From: Klebsiella pneumoniae
Lineage (GTDB): Bacteria > Desulfobacterota > Binatia > Bin18
Direction of reading: 5' to 3'
Assembly (NCBI GenBank): GCA_945865755.1
Contig: CAMBFS010000019.1
Coordinates: 1 to 38,031 of the forward strand
DNA length: 38,031 bases
Under the pieces are notes generated by a model. The model had not been told where the DNA came from and made no database searches. It saw only the letters and a program-made list of their open reading frames with translations. Of the stretch, positions 1 through 7,908 are shown one piece after another; within the stretch, counting starts at the first letter, position 1; every line of letters starts with the position of its first letter. The position numbers and the translations under genes are program-made.

Positions 1-62
1 TCCAGTTGGGCGATTTCTTGGTCGATGGCGTTGATTTCAGCCTGTAAGTCTTCTCTGTTCAA
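1..62 (-). CDS. possible 5' end of a coiled-coil protein, cut by the window edge
   Basis: Read on the minus strand from a TTG at 62, an open frame gives MNREDLQAEINAIDQEIAQL and runs off the left edge. The residues have the heptad look of a coiled coil. There is no convincing ribosome binding site, and the ATG slightly upstream is in a frame that stops after ten codons. Only about 20 residues are visible, so this may be a short fragment or chance. No function can be assigned. Confidence 0.25.
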   Translation of the reverse strand, partial: MNREDLQAEINAIDQEIAQL

Positions 63-146
63 AGTCCATAAAGTGTGTGTGTTTAGCGGCTATTTGTCAA
101 GATATTTTGGCGATTTTTCGGGTTGCCTTGGAATTTAAAGTAGATA

Positions 147-905
147 CACTTTCCCCTTGCCCAGCGGCGTGAATTCTTGACGATCATTCAGAAAGAATCG
201 CTGCGGCTAACGAATCTCATCAATGATTTTTTGGACTTGGAGCGCAGTGCGTCGGGGCAACAAGTCTATCATTTTGACCAAGTCGCGCTCGAACCTTTAT
301 TACAGGAAACGCTGGGGGTGGTTGGCGCGCAGAGCACCCGGCATCCTTGCCACCTCGAACTTCCCGCGACGCTGCCACCGGTCCAGGGCGATGCGGCCCG
401 CCTCCGTCAGGTAGTGCTCAATCTTCTGACCAACGCGATCAAGTACTCTCCAAGCGGCGGTGCCATTCGTGTCGGTGCTCGTCTCGACGAGCACCAAGTC
501 GTCCTGTGGGTCGCGGACCAAGGGATGGGGATTCCTTCGGACGCACGCGCCAACCTATTCCAGAAATTTTACCGCGTGGACAATGCGGAGACGCGGCGCA
601 TCGGCGGCACGGGGTTAGGACTCGCCCTGGTCAAGGAGATCGTTCAAGCCCACGGCGGCGAGGTATGGGTGGAAAGCGAAGTCGGTCTCGGCAGCACCTT
701 TTTCTTTTCCCTCCCCATCCCAGAAGAGACCTCCTCACAAACTCTCGCACAACCAGCAGCCAACCGGGACCAGCGTACCGCCAATATGAAAAACGGAGAA
801 ACCGACTCCGCCCCTTGTCAACAAGAAAGTCCAAAGTATGGAGAAGACTTGAGGCCGCCCAACGACCGAATCTTGGGCAGTCCATCCCTTCCCTCAGGAA
901 CGTGA
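147..905 (+). pseudogene. 5'-truncated sensor histidine kinase (ATPase half only)
   Basis: An open frame of 242 codons from an ATG at 177 encodes the end of a HisKA dimerisation helix followed by a complete HATPase_c domain. The N box (NLLTNAIKYSP), G1 box (DQGMGI) and G2 box (GTGLGLALVKEI) are present. The phospho-acceptor His region is missing. Similarity to the intact kinase downstream (same strand, from about 1935) can be followed back in frame to about position 150, through the QRREFLTII stretch, and then ends at an in-frame TAG near 140. The loss of the sensor and H box points to a remnant left by a deletion or partial duplication of a paralogous kinase. The protein could still be made from the internal ATG, but could not autophosphorylate. 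The last 55 residues are low-complexity tail. Confidence 0.6.
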
Positions 906-910
906 ATTTT

Positions 911-2587
911 ATGCAATCGGCATCCGCCTCGGCAAAAGAGCGCCCACTGGTCCTCATCGTCGATGACGATTTCACCATCCGCCTGCTCATGCGCGAGGCA
1001 CTCGAACAAGCGGGCTTTCTCGTCACGGAGGCAGACTGTGGCCCAGCAGCCCTCACCGCGTTTACGCAGCACCAACCTGAGATCGTGTTGCTGGATGTCG
1101 TCATGCCCGATGTCGATGGTTTCACAACTTGCGCCGCGCTCCGAAAACTCCCGGGCGGCGCGCGCGTGCCAATCATCATGGCCACGGGGCTTGATGATCT
1201 AGACTCGATCAACCGTGCATACGAAGTAGGAGCGACGGATTTCATCACCAAACCGATAGTGTGGCCGATTCTGGGGCACCGCGTGCACTACATCCTCCGC
1301 TCCAGCCACGCGATGGAGGAACTCCACGACAGCCAAGCGGCATTGCGCCAGGCCCATGACGAACTGGAACAGCGCGTGCAAGAGCGGACCGCCGAGCTCG
1401 CCCATACCAACTGCGTATTGCAAGATGAAGTCACGGAACGGAAGCGGACCGAAGAAGCGCTTCGGGATGCCCATCAGCGATTACGGTTCCATGTCGAGAA
1501 CTCTCCGCTCGGCCTCGTTGAATGGGACAACGAATTCCGGGTCCATAGTTGGTCGCCGCAAGCGGAACACATCTTTGGCTGGAAAGAGGAAGAGGTTTTG
1601 CACAAACATCCGACCGAGTGGCACTTTATTCCTCCTGAAGAGCTACCCAAAGCCAGCAAATTGATAGAAGATCTCGTGGCCGGACACTCCCCTCGACAAG
1701 TCTCTGCTATTCAACTTTATCGCAAAGATGGCTCGACGATTGATTGTGAATGGTACAGCTCGGCGCTCGTGGACGAACGGGGACGCTTAATATCGGTATT
1801 GTCGCTCGTGCAAGATGTGACAGAGCGAAAGGCGCTGGAACGCTTGAAAGACGAGTTGGTCTCCACCGTCAGTCACGAATTGCGCACCCCACTGGCTAGC
1901 CTGCGTGGATTCGCGGAACTCATGCTCACGCGGGATTTTTCGCTTGAACAGCAGCGTGAATTCTTGACGATCATCCTGAACGAATCCAACCGGCTTGCCG
2001 ATCTGATCAACGATTTTCTCGATCTGCAACGAATCGAGGCCGGGCGACAGGAATACCATTTCAAACCGCTCGATCTCCTCTCCGTGGTACGCGAAACGAT
2101 CGCGGTCTTTCAGGCTAATAGCAACGGCATCGCCATTCACCTGCGGAAAGAGCCGACCCCGCCACCCGTGTACGCGGATGCGGACCGTCTTCGCCAAGTG
2201 CTCCTCAATCTGCTGTCGAACGCGGTCAAGTTCTCGCCTCGCGGTGGCGACATCACCATTGGCACCCGTCAGGAAGGGGCAGACTTGGTGATGTGGATTC
2301 GCGATCAAGGGATTGGCATCGCGCCCGACGCCGTACCAAAGCTCTTCACGAAATTTTTCCGGGCGAACAATCAAGAAACCCGGAAGATCAGCGGCACCGG
2401 GCTCGGACTGGCGCTGGTCAAACGGATTATTATCGCGCATGGCGGGCGGATCTGGGTCGAGAGCGCACCCGGCAAGGGAAGTACCTTCTTCTTCACCTTG
2501 CCCGCCGTAACGGCCACGACCGCCTCATCACACCAAAGCGAAGGGACACTGCACATCCAGCAGCATCCCTCCCGCCTCAATTCCTAA
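911..2587 (+). CDS. hybrid REC-PAS-histidine kinase
   Basis: A 558-residue cytoplasmic signalling protein. An N-terminal receiver domain (about 12-130) has the acidic pocket D18-D19-D20, the phosphorylatable D62 and K114 of the TKP motif. A coiled coil with the TAELAHTN and EVTERKRTEEAL signatures leads into a PAS domain (about 190-300), then HisKA with the acceptor His near residue 322 (VSHELRTPL), then HATPase_c with DQGIGI and GTGLGLALVK. No membrane segment is visible, so input is probably through the receiver or PAS domain. The start ATG at 911 lies behind an AGGAA sequence and directly before the receiver domain. It sits 5 bp after the truncated kinase at 147-905, which looks like a paralogue of its C-terminal half. 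The phosphorylation partner and signal cannot be read from the sequence. Confidence 0.85.
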   Translation: MQSASASAKERPLVLIVDDDFTIRLLMREALEQAGFLVTEADCGPAALTAFTQHQPEIVLLDVVMPDVDGFTTCAALRKLPGGARVPIIMATGLDDLDSINRAYEVGATDFITKPIVWPILGHRVHYILRSSHAMEELHDSQAALRQAHDELEQRVQERTAELAHTNCVLQDEVTERKRTEEALRDAHQRLRFHVENSPLGLVEWDNEFRVHSWSPQAEHIFGWKEEEVLHKHPTEWHFIPPEELPKASKLIEDLVAGHSPRQVSAIQLYRKDGSTIDCEWYSSALVDERGRLISVLSLVQDVTERKALERLKDELVSTVSHELRTPLASLRGFAELMLTRDFSLEQQREFLTIILNESNRLADLINDFLDLQRIEAGRQEYHFKPLDLLSVVRETIAVFQANSNGIAIHLRKEPTPPPVYADADRLRQVLLNLLSNAVKFSPRGGDITIGTRQEGADLVMWIRDQGIGIAPDAVPKLFTKFFRANNQETRKISGTGLGLALVKRIIIAHGGRIWVESAPGKGSTFFFTLPAVTATTASSHQSEGTLHIQQHPSRLNS

Positions 2588-2604
2588 GGCCGGGCCTTCT
2601 CCCC

Positions 2605-4356
2605 TCAGGGAATCACGGGCAGCAGAATATGGGACCGAAACTGCTGTCCGTGAAACACCGTCTGCTCCGCGACTTCCCATCGTGTTTCCGTGGCTTGATC
2701 GCCTCCGGTATTCAGGTTGCGGTCGAACCGTGGGAAGTTGCTTGATGAGACTTCAACCCGCAGCCGATGGCCCGGCAAGAACACATGACTCGTCGCCCAC
2801 AGGTCAATGGTCAGCTCGACCACCTCCCCTTTGGTGAGCAGCTTCGGCGTCATCGCCGACTCGCGATACCGCGCCCGTACGATGCCGTCGGCGATGTTTT
2901 GCGCATACCCATCTGGTCGGACATCAACCAGCTTGGCGGTGAAATCCGTGTCTGGCGCGGAGGACGACGCGTACAGGACAACTTTCAGCGGCCCCGTCAC
3001 TTCCAAGGGTTTTTCCAGCGGGTTCCCCGTATAGACCAACACATCGGGCCGCGCCTCGACCTCGCGCTGATCCTTGACGCCAACGGGAATAATCAAGGTG
3101 TTGCCGCCGCTAGTCGGCACGGGATCGGCGGGATCATAGCGATACTGGTCGGCGGGTTCCTCAGTCGGGGGCTCGAAACTGAGCGTCCCATCGCCGCGGA
3201 GGCTATTGGCCTTGCCGCGACTGTGGAAATAGCATGGGGTATAGCGAGTGCGGGCCAATGGCCATTCATACTCGTCACGCCACTGGTTGGTCCCCATCAC
3301 AAAGAGTCGGACCGGCGCTTCCTCCATCATGCCGTTGTCGATCCCCTTCAGCCAATAATCGAACCAGCGCAGTTGCGTATCATGCAGGTCCATGAACGCG
3401 TTGGGACCGAAGTCGATGTCACCAGTACCGCCCGTGGTGGGGGTGGTATAAGGAAAGAGATGCGCCCACGGACCCAGCAGCAGCCGTTGTCCACCACGAG
3501 CTTCGGGTGTCATCGCTCGCGAGCGGAGGCCGTTGAAGTGCACCAGGGCATCACGCAAGAAAATGTCGTACCACGAACTGACGTGATACATGGGGACGTT
3601 GATGTTGCGGTGTTGTCGTTCGACACTCACGGCCCACCAGTACGGCCCATCTTCTGGATGCGTCAGATACTCACGCATATAGGGAGCCACATCCTTGAGC
3701 AGATCGGCCCAGTACATCAGCGGCAACCGTTTATAGGCTTCAGGCGTGAGCGGATTGCCGAAGTTGATCCCGCGCAGCAGGTCGGGACGAATTTTCGGCC
3801 ACAACTCGTCCTTGATCCCCAATCGATCAATGGTATTGCGGGCCAAGAAAATCGCGTAAGGAATCTGCCAACCAAACGAGAACGCGCCGCCGGTATGATA
3901 GACCCAGCTCTGATGAAAGTCGGCGGCGGCGGACACGGGAAAGGCACAACGAAGATGCGGCGGACGAGTCGGCGCGAGGAGATATTGCGTGGCGCCCAAA
4001 TACGATTGTCCTTGAGTGCCGACCAAGCCGTTCGCGTAGGGCAGCGCGGCGGCCCACTCGACAGTATCGTAGCCGTCTTGGGGTTCATCAATCAGGGGAT
4101 AGTAGGTTCCTTCTGAATCAAAGCGCCCGCGGCCATCTTGGATCACCACCACATAACCACGGGCGGGAAAAAATTCGTGATCGCCAAAATCGGCGGCCAT
4201 GTGTTTGCCGTAGGGCAAGCGCAAGAGAATGACAGGAAAGCGCCCTGGGGCATCGGGGCGATAGACATCGGCATGGAGCGTGGTGCCATCGCACATTTTC
4301 GCGGGCACATTTTTCTCGACTGCGATCCGGTACTCTGGACGACTTCCGTGTGGCAT
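2605..4356 (-). CDS. CocE/NonD-type serine hydrolase (X-Pro dipeptidyl-peptidase S15 family)
   Basis: A 583-residue alpha/beta hydrolase of the CocE/glutaryl-7-ACA acylase type, which cleaves esters or amides of small acyl compounds. The nucleophile is S118 in GTQGQSYLGA, followed by candidate acid D264 (SSWYDIFL) and H299 (GPWAHLFP). This order and spacing match CocE (S117, D259, H287). The C-terminal third, from about 420, is the jelly-roll domain with PDTDFTAKLVDVRPDG. There is no signal peptide, so it is probably cytoplasmic. The ATG at 4356 is preceded by a perfect AGGAGG at good spacing. It is convergent with the kinase at 911-2587, with no room for a long spacer. The substrate is unknown; annotation as cocaine esterase would overstate the evidence. 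Confidence 0.88.
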   Translation of the reverse strand: MPHGSRPEYRIAVEKNVPAKMCDGTTLHADVYRPDAPGRFPVILLRLPYGKHMAADFGDHEFFPARGYVVVIQDGRGRFDSEGTYYPLIDEPQDGYDTVEWAAALPYANGLVGTQGQSYLGATQYLLAPTRPPHLRCAFPVSAAADFHQSWVYHTGGAFSFGWQIPYAIFLARNTIDRLGIKDELWPKIRPDLLRGINFGNPLTPEAYKRLPLMYWADLLKDVAPYMREYLTHPEDGPYWWAVSVERQHRNINVPMYHVSSWYDIFLRDALVHFNGLRSRAMTPEARGGQRLLLGPWAHLFPYTTPTTGGTGDIDFGPNAFMDLHDTQLRWFDYWLKGIDNGMMEEAPVRLFVMGTNQWRDEYEWPLARTRYTPCYFHSRGKANSLRGDGTLSFEPPTEEPADQYRYDPADPVPTSGGNTLIIPVGVKDQREVEARPDVLVYTGNPLEKPLEVTGPLKVVLYASSSAPDTDFTAKLVDVRPDGYAQNIADGIVRARYRESAMTPKLLTKGEVVELTIDLWATSHVFLPGHRLRVEVSSSNFPRFDRNLNTGGDQATETRWEVAEQTVFHGQQFRSHILLPVIP

Positions 4357-4397
4357 AGTAACCCTCCTTTTACGGTTGACGGGCTTATATCAGAAAA

Positions 4398-4457
4398 GTC
4401 CAAGGTCCAAAGTCCAAGGTCCAAAAGTCTTCAGGACTTTGGACCTTAGACCTTAGG
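4398..4457. repeat. 7-bp tandem repeat block, GTCCAAR units with inverted half
   Basis: Units GTCCAAG, GTCCAAA, GTCCAAG, GTCCAAA follow one another at 4398-4425. After a short loop the complementary units GGACTTT, GGACCTT, AGACCTT follow at 4434-4454, so the block can fold into an imperfect hairpin. It lies just upstream of the start of the CocE-type gene, whose transcript runs the other way. Confidence 0.8.
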
Positions 4458-4482
4458 CGATTTCTGGAAAAGACTATCCCAT

Positions 4483-4559
4483 GTAGCCCGGATGGAGCGG
4501 AGCGGAATCCGGGGTGTCCCGCGCGGAACCTGGATTCCGCTCCGCTTCATCCAGGCTAC
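4483..4559. repeat. REP-like palindrome with 28-bp arms
   Basis: The left arm at 4483-4510 begins GTAGCCCGGATGGAGCGG. The right arm at 4532-4559 is its reverse complement with two mismatches, and the spacer is 21 bp. Sequences of this type (TAGCCCGGAT...GGAATCC) are dispersed repeats in many bacterial genomes. A degraded half copy begins near 25838 in this window (AGCCCGGATGAAGC). No coding capacity. Confidence 0.75.
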
Positions 4560-4589
4560 CTAGAAACGGTATATTCATTTCGAGAAATC

Positions 4590-4620
4590 ACCTTAGACCT
4601 TGGACCTTAGACTTTGGACA
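4590..4620. repeat. 7-bp tandem repeat block, ACCTTRG units
   Basis: Units ACCTTAG, ACCTTGG, ACCTTAG, ACTTTGG follow without gaps at 4590-4617 and are the reverse complement type of the block at 4398-4457. The block ends only 8 bp before the ATG of the EVE-domain gene, so any ribosome binding site would overlap it; none is evident. Confidence 0.75.
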
Positions 4621-4627
4621 ACGAAAT

Positions 4628-5041
4628 ATGAACTACTGGCTCGTGAAATCCGAACCATTCAAATACTCGTGGGAGCAGTTCGTCAAGGACAAACGCACGT
4701 ATTGGGATGGGGTGCGCAATTATCAGGCGCGCAATAATCTGAAGGCGATGGCAAAAGGCGATGCGGTGCTGTTCTACCACAGCAACGAAGGCATGGCAGT
4801 GGTGGGAATCGCACGCGTTGTGAAAGAAGCGTACCAGGACCCGACAACCGACGACCAACGCTGGGTAGTCGTGGACCTCGAACCGGTCGAACCCTTGCCA
4901 CAGCCTGTCTCGTTGAGTGACATGAAACAAGAGCAGCGGTTGCAAAACCTGGCGCTGATTCGCCAAGGGCGACTGTCGGTGATGCCGCTGACACAAGAGG
5001 AGTTCGAGATCATTGTCGGCAAGGGGCGGCGTGAGGCGTGA
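4628..5041 (+). CDS. EVE-domain protein
   Basis: A 137-residue protein that is essentially one EVE domain, the PUA-like fold that binds modified bases in nucleic acid. It begins MNYWLVKSEP and continues with WDGVRNYQARN and GDAVLFYHSN, the conserved signatures of stand-alone bacterial EVE proteins related to human THYN1. An in-frame GTG at 4514 would add 38 residues derived from the upstream palindrome and repeat, so the ATG at 4628 is preferred; family members start at this point. Stand-alone EVE proteins are common and their role is not settled. EVE domains are also found fused to or beside modification-dependent restriction systems. That is relevant because an accessory block follows at once. 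Confidence 0.88.
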   Translation: MNYWLVKSEPFKYSWEQFVKDKRTYWDGVRNYQARNNLKAMAKGDAVLFYHSNEGMAVVGIARVVKEAYQDPTTDDQRWVVVDLEPVEPLPQPVSLSDMKQEQRLQNLALIRQGRLSVMPLTQEEFEIIVGKGRREA

Positions 5042-5110
5042 GACTTGGGGCTTGGGCTGTAGTTGGCGCAATCGGACTCTCTGGCGGATTGAGACTGCGG
5101 GAAGAATCGC

Positions 5111-5216
5111 ATACACTCCCGACATGCAAGTTTTCATTCGGAAATCCAAAAGTGCCTCTCTGAATTGGAAAAAGATAGAGAAGGACCACCGACAGAAAAG
5201 GGATTGCCACACGTGA
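5111..5216 (+). other. possible remnant of a TIR-gene segment
   Basis: The blocks at 5111-5120 (ATACACTCCC) and 5126-5138 (GCAAGTTTTCATT) recur with the same 5-bp gap at 7491-7500 and 7506-7518, where they encode the linker and first strand of the TIR domain. Both places are read in the same frame, as YTPxxQVFI. Here the frame then departs from TIR sequence and stops at 5216 after about 26 further codons. Either a decayed TIR copy or the footprint of a recombination event fits. No gene is claimed. The rest of 5042-5313 shows nothing recognisable. Confidence 0.35.
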
Positions 5217-5313
5217 ACAAACGAGTGCCGGGATTGGGTTCATTCTCTTACCAACCTTCCCCCTTTGCTTTTGCCCTTGACTTTTCAGCGGGCTCCTCAG
5301 TAGTATCCAGCGC

Positions 5314-5805
5314 GTGTCAATCTCAGGGAAGCCGGAGTATCCGCCGCTGCTCCCCGCGGGGCTTCATTCAATGTCCCTGTCGGAAGTGAAAAAGCGGTGC
5401 GTCACGGACTTCGTACAAGCAGAAAATCGCAGCAGCATTATGGCTGGCCTAGAGGCGGCTGTTAAAAAATTGATCGACGTAGGGATACAAGGAGAGCTGT
5501 GGGTAGATGGAAGTTTTCTCACCGAAAAAATTGACCCTAAAGATGTCGATTTACTTTTACGAATAAACGCCGAGTTTGCCGATAATGCGACAAAAGAGCA
5601 GGAAGAGACATTAGAGTGGTTTGAGAAAGGATTAAGCGATTTTTACCGCTGTGACAGTTACGTGTGGCGAGAATATTCCCCTGGACACACGTTGCATGTA
5701 CTCAGTGAGGCAGAGCGAATTTATTGGACTGGCTGGTTTGGGCGGAGTAGAAGTGGTCATCCCAAAGGAATAGCCGTAGTGGCAATTCCCAAGGGTGCGT
5801 TATGA
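5314..5805 (+). CDS. DUF6932-like nucleotidyltransferase-fold protein
   Basis: A 163-residue protein with the Pol-beta nucleotidyltransferase signature: G66-S67 in WVDGSFLTEKI, then nine residues, then D77-V-D79. The N-terminal stretch YPPLLPAGLHSMSLSEVKKR fits the start of DUF6932 proteins, which favours the GTG start at 5314 over the ATG at 5371. The catalytic function is not established for the family. A third acidic residue cannot be assigned with confidence. The stop overlaps the next start by 4 bp (ATGA), so the two genes are translationally coupled. Codon use is clearly A+T-richer than in flanking genes, a sign of transfer. Nucleotidyltransferase-like proteins of this size often serve in toxin-antitoxin or defence pairs; that role here is inference. 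Confidence 0.65.
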   Translation: MSISGKPEYPPLLPAGLHSMSLSEVKKRCVTDFVQAENRSSIMAGLEAAVKKLIDVGIQGELWVDGSFLTEKIDPKDVDLLLRINAEFADNATKEQEETLEWFEKGLSDFYRCDSYVWREYSPGHTLHVLSEAERIYWTGWFGRSRSGHPKGIAVVAIPKGAL

Positions 5806-6731
5806 TTGAATTCGAAACAATACAAGATGAGATCCAAGACCTAAATGCCCTCCTTGCCCAGCACGAGCGCGCTCTGGCAAGCCATCCTGGCGAGAAGTCC
5901 CTTCGTGCGAACATCAACACACTCAAGAGACGAAGGCAGATTCTTGAGGATGATTTTTTAGAGGCGGCGGCAAGGGTCGAGGCCGATGTGTGCAGTTACC
6001 GACTCATCCCCAATGAGCGCCGTCCTACCATCCTTGCGGTATCAAAAGTATTGGGCGGTTTTCAATCTCTTTTTTCGCTTGTGTATGATGCCATTAAAGA
6101 AGGGCCAAAAAAGAGGGCAACTTTAAGTAAAGAGGTCCTTGAAGAGACTTCCCTAGCCTTCGCGTATTCTTTTACAGGATCGGTTGGTTTTGTCATGACA
6201 TTACCGAACGAGCGGCTTCTTTTCGGAGAAACATATTTAGATCAGACTATGCAGCTTGTTTTTGAGATGGCGAAAACCACTGCACCTGAACAAGTAGCGG
6301 AATTTGTGAAAAAATTGGGAGCACCTCCAGTACGAGCAATATATAAATGGGCTGGAGATCATGTCGAATATGGACTGAGCGCGGATATTGAATGGCGTAG
6401 AAAAGAGCAGATTAGAAGCAGTTTGTTTATTCAGAAACCCCAACTAGAACAGTTACGGGAAGCTATTGCGAAAACAAGCGACGAAACGGAAGAAGAAATG
6501 GAAGTGCAGGGGAGTCTCGTAGGGGCAGACGTCACGAGAAAATCCTTTCACCTTGAGACAGTGGGAGGAGGAGAAATTCAGGGTTCTTTCGCTCATGCGA
6601 TTAGCGTAGAACAGACAGTTGAGCTGCCGAAACCTTATATGGCTAAAATTCGCAAGAGAACCAAAATTATTTATTCAATGGAAGATGAACAAACTTCCTA
6701 TTTTCTCTTGCACTTGGCTCCGCTTGCGTAG
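5802..6731 (+). CDS. unknown protein paired with the DUF6932-like gene
   Basis: A 309-residue protein that I do not recognise. Residues 1-60 form a charged helical, probably coiled-coil segment (LLAQHERALASHPG). Residues 65-160 look like a compact mixed domain (GGFQSLFSLVYDAIKEGPKKRA, here split by no stop). The middle is helical. The C-terminal third (about 225-309) is richer in beta strands with repeated GG turns (ETVGGGEIQGSF). No signal peptide or membrane span is visible. A HEPN R-x4-6-H motif was looked for, because nucleotidyltransferase partners often have one, and was not found. It overlaps the upstream gene by 4 bp and shares its A+T-rich composition, so the two form one module. Confidence 0.7.
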   Translation: MIEFETIQDEIQDLNALLAQHERALASHPGEKSLRANINTLKRRRQILEDDFLEAAARVEADVCSYRLIPNERRPTILAVSKVLGGFQSLFSLVYDAIKEGPKKRATLSKEVLEETSLAFAYSFTGSVGFVMTLPNERLLFGETYLDQTMQLVFEMAKTTAPEQVAEFVKKLGAPPVRAIYKWAGDHVEYGLSADIEWRRKEQIRSSLFIQKPQLEQLREAIAKTSDETEEEMEVQGSLVGADVTRKSFHLETVGGGEIQGSFAHAISVEQTVELPKPYMAKIRKRTKIIYSMEDEQTSYFLLHLAPLA

Positions 6732-6903
6732 TCGTTGGTATCTCGTACTGTTTCAAATTATGGGACAGGTTATAGGCGGTTGGGAAAAGGCATCAAACGA
6801 TTTTGCCTCTTTTGTAAGCAAAAATAGCTAGCTATTACAACTGACCTTGCCCGCGGGAACGTCATTTTTCTTGACTCGTTCCCTTTATACCAGAGGATAC
6901 TAA

Positions 6904-7905
6904 GTGGAAAAAGAAACTCTAACGCAGGATATGTTTGTTGGTTTGGGAGGGTCAGGTAATGTCTTGGACCCACGACCAATTCATCTTTATAGCTATTATC
7001 GCGATGCCGAGTTGCGAGGAGCCGAGCTCCTGTTGAAACTCATTATGCGGATTGACGATCCAGAAGCGCAAATCAAACTCTCTCGCCACTTGGCGGATGA
7101 GACCCGTCATGCCTGGCTATGGACCAAACGTATTGCTGACCTTGGCGGTACGCCGTTTCCTATTGATGATGGATACCAAACACGCATCGGGAAAGAAGTT
7201 GGTATTCCGCGAACGTTGATTGATCTTTTTGCGCTAACGGTTGTGGTCGAAGAGCGAGCACAACAGCGGTATCTCGAACATGCAAGCCGACCGGATGTCG
7301 ATCCAGCAACAAGGGAGTTGCTGTACGAAGTCACCAAAGATGAGAAGTGGCACCTTGGCTGGATCAAAAACAAACTCAAAGAACTCGCGACATCTCACGG
7401 GGGCGAGGAAAAGATGCGCGCTGCACTCGAACGCTATCGAGAGATTGATCGCAAGGTGACTGCTGACATGATGGTCAAAGAACGCGCCGTATACACTCCC
7501 TTTAGGCAAGTTTTCATTAGCCATTCGAGCAAGGACAAGGTCTTCGCGCGACGCTTGGCTCACCGACTCACCGCATCTGGGCTCAAGGTGTGGATTCCAG
7601 AAGACGAAATCTTTCCCGGCGATAACTGGGCCAAAAAGGTGGGAGCCGCGCTTGAAGAGTCGGACATTATGGTCGTCCTCATCACTCCGCATGCCTTTGA
7701 GTCGGAGTGGCTGAAAGAGGAAATCCAATACGCCTTGACCTCCGAACACTACCAAGGCCGTCTCATCCCTGTTTTTTTAGGCCACGAAACCGCGATGCCC
7801 GCGGATGCCCCCTGGATTCTGCGAAAGCTCAGCCCCGTGCGGATTGAAGGGCGCGAAGAAGACTGGCAGCCAGTAGTCGATAAGATTTCCACCTTCGCCA
7901 ACTAA
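6904..7905 (+). CDS. diiron ferritin-like domain fused to a TIR domain
   Basis: A 333-residue two-domain protein. Residues about 25-165 form a four-helix ferritin-like domain with the diiron ligand pattern: a Glu in helix 1 (E36 or E41), E66-x-x-H69 (DETRH), a Glu in helix 3 (E116 or E117), and E147-x-x-H150 (DEKWH). After a charged linker, residues about 201-333 form a TIR domain: VFISHSSKD first strand, DEIFPGDNW BB-loop region, and ESEWLKEEI with E273 in the position of the catalytic Glu of TIR NADases. The GTG start at 6904 follows an AGAGGA sequence. The next TIR gene starts 3 bp after the stop, so both are co-transcribed. The natural reading is that the diiron domain senses iron, oxygen or redox state, or makes a product, and the TIR domain consumes NAD or makes a signal; this is inference. 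I know of no described family with this architecture. Confidence 0.85.
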   Translation: MEKETLTQDMFVGLGGSGNVLDPRPIHLYSYYRDAELRGAELLLKLIMRIDDPEAQIKLSRHLADETRHAWLWTKRIADLGGTPFPIDDGYQTRIGKEVGIPRTLIDLFALTVVVEERAQQRYLEHASRPDVDPATRELLYEVTKDEKWHLGWIKNKLKELATSHGGEEKMRAALERYREIDRKVTADMMVKERAVYTPFRQVFISHSSKDKVFARRLAHRLTASGLKVWIPEDEIFPGDNWAKKVGAALEESDIMVVLITPHAFESEWLKEEIQYALTSEHYQGRLIPVFLGHETAMPADAPWILRKLSPVRIEGREEDWQPVVDKISTFAN

Positions 7906-7908
7906 GCA

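Noticed and set aside
347-910. Upstream extension of the REC-PAS-kinase to 746 residues
   Set aside because: The extra 188 residues are Arg/Ser-rich out-of-frame reading of the truncated kinase, and the receiver domain begins right after the ATG at 911.
2767-4116. Long open frame (449 codons) on the plus strand
   Set aside because: It lies wholly antisense to the CocE-type hydrolase, which has a catalytic triad, a good ribosome binding site and family-wide similarity. The plus-strand frame is a by-product of G+C-rich codon use.
5802-6731. HEPN toxin as partner of the nucleotidyltransferase-like gene
   Set aside because: No R-x4-6-H motif is visible; the nearest match (RKSFH) has the wrong spacing and lies in a beta-rich region.
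6784-6812. Intrinsic terminator between the unknown gene and the ferritin-like/TIR gene
   Set aside because: GGCA and TGCC could pair with a T-rich end, but the stem is only four base pairs. The two gene pairs may still be one transcript.
6871-6900. Promoter (TTGACT) before the ferritin-like/TIR gene
   Set aside because: The only T/A-rich hexamer downstream is 7 bp away, and the one at normal spacing lies against the start codon.
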